The notes under the pieces: model-generated
What the model was told of the DNA's origin: nothing
Databases searched by the model: none
Seen by the model: only the letters and a program-made list of their open reading frames with translations
Position numbers and translations under genes: made by a program
Shown here: positions 5,979-8,923 of the stretch, piece by piece
Position numbering within the stretch: position 1 is the first letter of the stretch
How the letters are laid out: every line of letters starts with the position of its first letter
DNA from: JBGPLH01 sp041486365 [NCBI: Thermodesulfobacteriota bacterium]
GTDB taxonomy: Bacteria > JAUYMQ01
Direction: 5' to 3'
NCBI GenBank assembly: GCA_041486365.1
Contig: JBGPLH010000116.1
Span: 1 to 8,923, forward strand
DNA length: 8,923 nt

Positions 5979-7202
5979 TCAGACCCGATCCAGGCTCTGC
6001 TTCAGGTCCGCGACGATGTCCTCGACGTTCTCGATGCCGATCGAGAGACGCACAAGGGCGTCGGCGATGCCGAGATCGCGCCAGCCCTCGGGCCCGAGCT
6101 CGTAGTAGGACATGAGCGCCACGTTCTCGACGAGACTCTCCACACCCCCAAGGCTCGGGGCGATCTTCGGTATCCGCAGCCGGTCGATGAAGGCGTTGGA
6201 GTCCGCGAAGGTGCCGTCGATCTCGAACGATACGACGCCCCCGAACCCGTGCATCTGATCGCGCGCCACCTTGTAGTTCGGATGGCTCTCGAGCCCCGGA
6301 TAGTACACGCGCTTCACCTTCGGGTGCGTCTCCAGGAACCGCGCCACCGCCATCCCGTTCTCGTTGTGCCGCGCCATCCTGAGCTCGAAGGTCTTGAGCC
6401 CGCGCAGGAGCAGGTACCCCGCGTGCGGATCGAGCACGCAGCCGAGGATCCCCTGCAGGTCCCGGATCCCGGCGACCAGCGGCCCCGGCCCCGTGATGGC
6501 GCCCGCGAGGAGATCGTTGTGCCCCCCGAGGTACTTCGTGCCGCTGTGGATCACGAGGTCCACGCCGAAGTCCAGCGGCCGCTGGTTGTAGGGCGTGGCA
6601 AAGGTGGAGTCGATCAGCACCTTCACGCCCTTCTCACGGCCGATCTTCACCACGGCCGGGAGGTCCACGACGCTCAGGTAGGGGTTCGTCGGCGACTCGG
6701 TGAGAATGAGCCGTGTCTCGGGGCGGATGAGCGTCGCGATCTTCCGGTAGTCGCTCGGCTGGACGAGCGAGGTCTCCACGCCGTAGCGCGCCAGCAGCGT
6801 GGTGCAGAACTGCCGCGTACGCCGGTAGCACTCGTCGGTGAGAATCATGTGGGCGCCGGGCGCGAGCAGCGCGAGCAGCGTCGTGGTGACCGCGCTCATC
6901 CCCGACGGGAAGACGAGCGCGTCCTCCGCATGGTCGAGCGCGGCAAGCTTCGACTCCGCGGCACGCAACGTCGGGTTGCCGTAGCGGCCGTACTCGTCCC
7001 GGACGATCCGGTTTTCCTTGAAGTCGAGGAGTTCCGCCGAGTCGCGGAACGTGTAGGTGCTGGTCTGGACGATGGGCTGCGTGAGGGAGCCGTAGGGCTT
7101 CTCGGCCTCCTCCCCCGCGTGGACCGAGCGGGTGCCGAGCCCCGGGTCTCCGGGTCGGCGTTCGGGCGGGTTGCCATTTCCCTGGGATGGCCTGTCGGAC
7201 AT
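5979..7202 (-). CDS. Cystathionine gamma-synthase-like PLP enzyme (Cys/Met metabolism family)
   Basis: Cytosolic fold-type I PLP enzyme of the Cys/Met transsulfuration family. The most likely reaction is gamma-replacement of an activated homoserine by cysteine to give cystathionine, on the way to methionine. Family hallmarks (407 aa, normal length): YGRYGNPT (71-78; Tyr71 and Arg73 bind the neighbouring subunit's PLP phosphate), SGMSA (100-104), DECYRRTRQF (123-132; Tyr126 at the position that stacks on PLP), Asp198 in VLIDSTFATP (pyridine nitrogen), the PLP lysine Lys223 in SGTKYLGGHND, and Arg385 in LVRLSIGIE (substrate carboxylate). CYRRTR, LGGHND, HPKVKRVYYPGLESHP and IAPSLGGVESL...MSYYELG resemble plant cystathionine gamma-synthase. 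The first 22 residues are Pro/Gly-rich and outside the fold. Start at 7202 has a GAGG seven nt upstream. It lies 310 nt downstream of nadE, beyond a candidate regulatory leader. Gamma-lyase or O-acyl-homoserine sulfhydrylase activity cannot be excluded. Confidence 0.9.
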   Translation of the reverse strand: MSDRPSQGNGNPPERRPGDPGLGTRSVHAGEEAEKPYGSLTQPIVQTSTYTFRDSAELLDFKENRIVRDEYGRYGNPTLRAAESKLAALDHAEDALVFPSGMSAVTTTLLALLAPGAHMILTDECYRRTRQFCTTLLARYGVETSLVQPSDYRKIATLIRPETRLILTESPTNPYLSVVDLPAVVKIGREKGVKVLIDSTFATPYNQRPLDFGVDLVIHSGTKYLGGHNDLLAGAITGPGPLVAGIRDLQGILGCVLDPHAGYLLLRGLKTFELRMARHNENGMAVARFLETHPKVKRVYYPGLESHPNYKVARDQMHGFGGVVSFEIDGTFADSNAFIDRLRIPKIAPSLGGVESLVENVALMSYYELGPEGWRDLGIADALVRLSIGIENVEDIVADLKQSLDRV

Positions 7203-7311
7203 GATGCGCCTCGTGCATGAACGGCATCCCCGCCGCGCACGCTCATGCGCCGCGCGGAGCGGATCGCCGGTTGAACGGGCCGACCTGTTGAGCCGGAGCG
7301 ACCGGGTCGGT

Positions 7312-7332
7312 CCGGGCGAACAGCTCGCCCGG
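7312..7332 (-). other. GC-rich hairpin in the leader of the transsulfuration gene
   Basis: Perfect 8-bp stem CCGGGCGA / TCGCCCGG with a 5-nt loop, 110 nt upstream of the start codon at 7202. No T-run follows on the minus strand, so it is not an intrinsic terminator. The rest of 7203-7311 is G+C-rich and can form more pairs, such as GGTCGC with GCGATC on the minus strand, and CCGCGC 7233-7238 with GCGCGG 7252-7257. It may simply be structured 5' UTR. Confidence 0.35.
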
Positions 7333-7357
7333 GGGCCGGAGGGGCGCGCAAGGGGCT

Positions 7358-7400
7358 AAAAAAAGGCCCCGTGCTGCAAAGCAAGAGGCGTCTGACGGGG
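7358..7400 (-). terminator. Candidate intrinsic terminator/attenuator between nadE and the transsulfuration gene
   Basis: On the minus strand CCCCGT (7400-7395) pairs with ACGGGG (7372-7367), six bp, followed by CC and seven T (7364-7358). The 22-nt loop contains a small TGC-TTT-GCA hairpin. The loop is longer than ideal, but the G+C stem plus the clean U-tract make it credible. It lies 155 nt before the start codon at 7202, so it could end read-through from nadE, end a small RNA started at about 7470, or act as an attenuator. Confidence 0.5.
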
Positions 7401-7470
7401 TGTCTCAAGACCTCAGCTTCTTAGCACTTTTTATAGTGGCTGCAAGATGCCCCAAATCAATCCACTTGGC
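7358..7470 (-). ncRNA. Candidate small RNA or regulatory leader, family unknown
   Basis: Inferred transcript of about 110 nt from a promoter just after nadE to a U-tract. Composition is about 51% G+C over 7371-7470, clearly below its surroundings, and no frame on either strand looks like a protein. On the minus strand I see CAGC/GCTG (7442-7439 with 7417-7414) stacked on CACT/AGTG (7438-7435 with 7428-7425) around an A-rich loop. There is a small GTC-TTGA-GAC hairpin (7411-7402), and a possible closing helix GGGG/CCCC (7453-7450 with 7400-7397). That closing helix uses the same C-run as the terminator stem, so the two exclude each other. AGTGG (7466-7462) can also pair with CCACT (7439-7435). 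I do not find SAM-I, T-box, TPP, cobalamin, 6S, tmRNA, SRP or RNase P signatures. It may be a leader of the downstream gene rather than a free RNA. Confidence 0.35.
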
Positions 7471-7475
7471 CTTCG

Positions 7476-7503
7476 AGCCTATCACGGGAGGCAGGGGTGT
7501 CAA
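7476..7503 (-). promoter_or_regulatory. Sigma-70-type promoter downstream of nadE
   Basis: On the minus strand a consensus -35 TTGACA (7503-7498), a 16-nt spacer and TAGGCT (7481-7476) preceded by TGA make an extended -10 (TGnTAnnnT). The -35 starts 9 nt after the nadE stop codon, so transcription would begin near 7469. It is the best promoter I can find in the window, and it suggests that the transsulfuration gene and/or an intergenic RNA is transcribed separately from nadE. Confidence 0.55.
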
Positions 7504-7512
7504 CAGGTAGTT

Positions 7513-8923
7513 TTACCCCAGCCGATACCTCGCCGCGATCGGGTACCGCCGCCCGATGCCGAAGGCCTTGCCGGTCACCCGGAGGCCCGGTGCGGCCTGC
7601 TGCCGCTTGTACTCGTTCGTGCGGATCATCTTGAAGACGCGCTCCACGATCGACCGATCGAACCCGCGCTCGACGATCTCCTCCGCCGGCAGGCTCTCCT
7701 CGATCGCGGCCTCGAGGATCGGGTCGAGCACCTCGTAGGGCGGGAGCGTGTCCTGGTCGGTCTGGTCGGGCCGGAGCTCGGCCGACGGCGGCTTCGTGAG
7801 GCAGGCCGCCGGGATGACCTCCCGCTCGCGGTTCACCTCCCGCGAGACGGCGTACACGGTCGTCTTGGGGAGATCGTTGATCACCGCCAGCCCGCCCGCC
7901 ATGTCGCCGTAGAGCGTGCAGTAGCCCACCGCCAGCTCGCTCTTGTTCCCCGTCGAGAGCACGAGATGGCCTTGCTTGTTCGAGAGCGCCATCAGGATGT
8001 TCCCCCGGATGCGCGCCTGGAGGTTCTCCTCCGTCGCGTCGGCCGGGAGACCCCCGAATTGCGGCTGGAGCTCGTCGAGGAACGTGCGGAAGGTCTTCTC
8101 GATCGGGATCACCTGGTAGTGGATCCCCAGGTTCTCCGCGAGCGCCTTCGCGTCGGTGAGGCTTCCCTGGGACGAGTAGGCCGAGGGCATCGAGACGCCC
8201 CAGACGTTCCCGGGGCCGAGCGCGCGGGCCGCGATGACGGCCACCAGCGACGAATCGATCCCGCCCGAAAGCCCGACGACGGCCGAGCGGAAGCCGCACT
8301 TGTGCGCGTAGTCGCGCGTGCCCAGAACGAGCGCTTCGAGCAGGCTCTTCTCGGTGCTCCCCAGCGGGCGGCGCATGTCGCCTATTCCCGTGTCGAGATC
8401 CCAGAGGATCAGGTCCTCCTCGAAGGCTGAAGCGTGCGCGGCCACCCGGCCTCGCCGGTCCACGGCGAAGCTTTCGCCATCGAAGACGAGGCTGTCGTTC
8501 CCGCCGACGAGGTTCACGTACACCGACGGGATTCCGTGCTCCCGCGCCACGCGCTCGAAGATGCGCTGCCGGTGGGAGAGCTTTCCCACCTCGAAGGGCG
8601 AGGCGGAGAGGTTCAGGATCACCTCCGCGCCCTGCCGGGCCAGCTCCGCCACCGGATCCTTCCGGTACAGTCTCCGTCCCGAGAAGCTCTCCTCCGCCCA
8701 GGCGTCCTCGCACACCGTGACACCCAGCCGCCGTCCGCGAAACTCCTTCACCCGCACCGTGGTGGCCGGCTCGAAGTAGCGCACCTCGTCGAAGACGTCG
8801 TAGTTGGGCAGGAGGCACTTCGCGGTGAGGGAGCGGACGCGGCCGCCGTCGAGCAGCGCGGCCGCGTTGAGCACGCGGCGTCCGGGCTGGCGTGGATTCG
8901 GCACGGCGACTCCGACGAGGACG
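7513..8923 (-). CDS. nadE: Glutamine-dependent NAD+ synthetase NadE (5' partial)
   Basis: Last step of NAD biosynthesis: amidation of nicotinic acid adenine dinucleotide to NAD+ with ATP, using ammonia released from glutamine. The frame is open to the window edge (VLVGVAVPNP...), so the GTG at 8904 is internal and roughly 80-100 N-terminal residues, including the catalytic Glu, are missing. Numbering from the Val at 8904: nitrilase/glutaminase domain to about 165, with catalytic Lys29 in AKCLLPNYDVFDE and nucleophile Cys65 in GVTVCEDAW. Then the synthetase domain with the ATP pyrophosphatase P-loop GLSGGIDSS (211-219), RGNILMALSN (300-309), STGNKSELAVGY (317-328), YGDMAGGLAVINDLPKT (332-348) and an end rich in basic residues (NEYKRQQAAPG...). 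The two-domain form means glutamine, not only free ammonia, is the N donor. The stop is TAA, followed by the promoter described at 7476-7503. Confidence 0.96.
   Translation of the reverse strand, partial: VLVGVAVPNPRQPGRRVLNAAALLDGGRVRSLTAKCLLPNYDVFDEVRYFEPATTVRVKEFRGRRLGVTVCEDAWAEESFSGRRLYRKDPVAELARQGAEVILNLSASPFEVGKLSHRQRIFERVAREHGIPSVYVNLVGGNDSLVFDGESFAVDRRGRVAAHASAFEEDLILWDLDTGIGDMRRPLGSTEKSLLEALVLGTRDYAHKCGFRSAVVGLSGGIDSSLVAVIAARALGPGNVWGVSMPSAYSSQGSLTDAKALAENLGIHYQVIPIEKTFRTFLDELQPQFGGLPADATEENLQARIRGNILMALSNKQGHLVLSTGNKSELAVGYCTLYGDMAGGLAVINDLPKTTVYAVSREVNREREVIPAACLTKPPSAELRPDQTDQDTLPPYEVLDPILEAAIEESLPAEEIVERGFDRSIVERVFKMIRTNEYKRQQAAPGLRVTGKAFGIGRRYPIAARYRLG

Noticed and set aside
5958-7220. 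420-codon open frame on the plus strand
   Set aside because: It lies antisense over the clearly conserved PLP enzyme. Its His/Arg/Glu/Val-rich composition is typical of a shadow frame in GC-rich DNA, with no recognisable domain.
7255-7305. Minus-strand segment GGCTCAAC...CCGTTCAACCGGCG resembling the 3' half of an SAH riboswitch
   Set aside because: The essential 5' GAGGAGCGCTGC-type core is absent upstream, and SAH switches normally precede SAH recycling genes. The likeness is short and may be chance.
7352-7370. Hairpin GGGGC / GCCCC around the A/T run as a plus-strand terminator
   Set aside because: The homopolymer is in the loop, not after the stem, and there is no plus-strand gene upstream needing a terminator.
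7425-7443. GCAGCCACTATAAAAAGTGCT considered as part of a tRNA or cobalamin leader
   Set aside because: No cloverleaf, T-loop or acceptor stem, and no other cobalamin elements nearby.
7447-8430. 327-codon plus-strand open frame opposite nadE
   Set aside because: Same artefact: Arg/Leu/His-rich translation with no motif, opposite a strong nadE reading frame.

Overview
The window comes from a GC-rich bacterium (roughly two-thirds G+C by eye, third positions mostly G or C). It shows two conserved blocks separated by two small membrane-protein genes. It looks chromosomal: I see no insertion sequence, integrase, CRISPR array, tRNA or rRNA. The type II secretion genes have a deltaproteobacterial/Myxococcota-like style (a PilM-like GspL, extended minor pseudopilins). 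The phylum cannot be fixed from this piece alone.

Region 1 (1-4876, + strand) is the distal part of a general secretory pathway (type II secretion, T2SS) operon in the classical order: gspI (5' end outside the window), gspJ, gspK, gspL, gspM. gspI/gspJ and gspJ/gspK overlap by ATGA, gspL follows gspK after 67 nt from a TTG start, and gspM follows gspL after 1 nt from a GTG start. GspI, GspJ and GspK form the tip of the pseudopilus. GspL and GspM form the inner-membrane platform that couples the GspE ATPase to the pseudopilus. No gspN follows.

Region 2 (4890-5826) holds a divergent pair of small integral membrane proteins of unknown function: 101 aa on the minus strand, convergent with gspM, and 167 aa on the plus strand. 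They share a 127-nt intergenic region.

Region 3 (5901-8923, minus strand) reads nadE (glutamine-dependent NAD+ synthetase, 5' end outside the window) and then a transsulfuration-family PLP enzyme resembling plant cystathionine gamma-synthase. It closes with a clear intrinsic terminator at 5901-5936. The 310-nt gap between the two genes is the least ordinary part of the window. Right after the nadE stop there is a good sigma-70-type promoter (TTGACA, 16 nt, extended -10 TGATAGGCT). It is followed by a segment of about 110 nt that is only about half G+C, can form mutually exclusive helices, and ends in a GC hairpin plus seven U. This could be a small RNA or a terminator-type leader controlling the downstream sulfur amino acid gene. 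I do not recognise it as a known riboswitch class.
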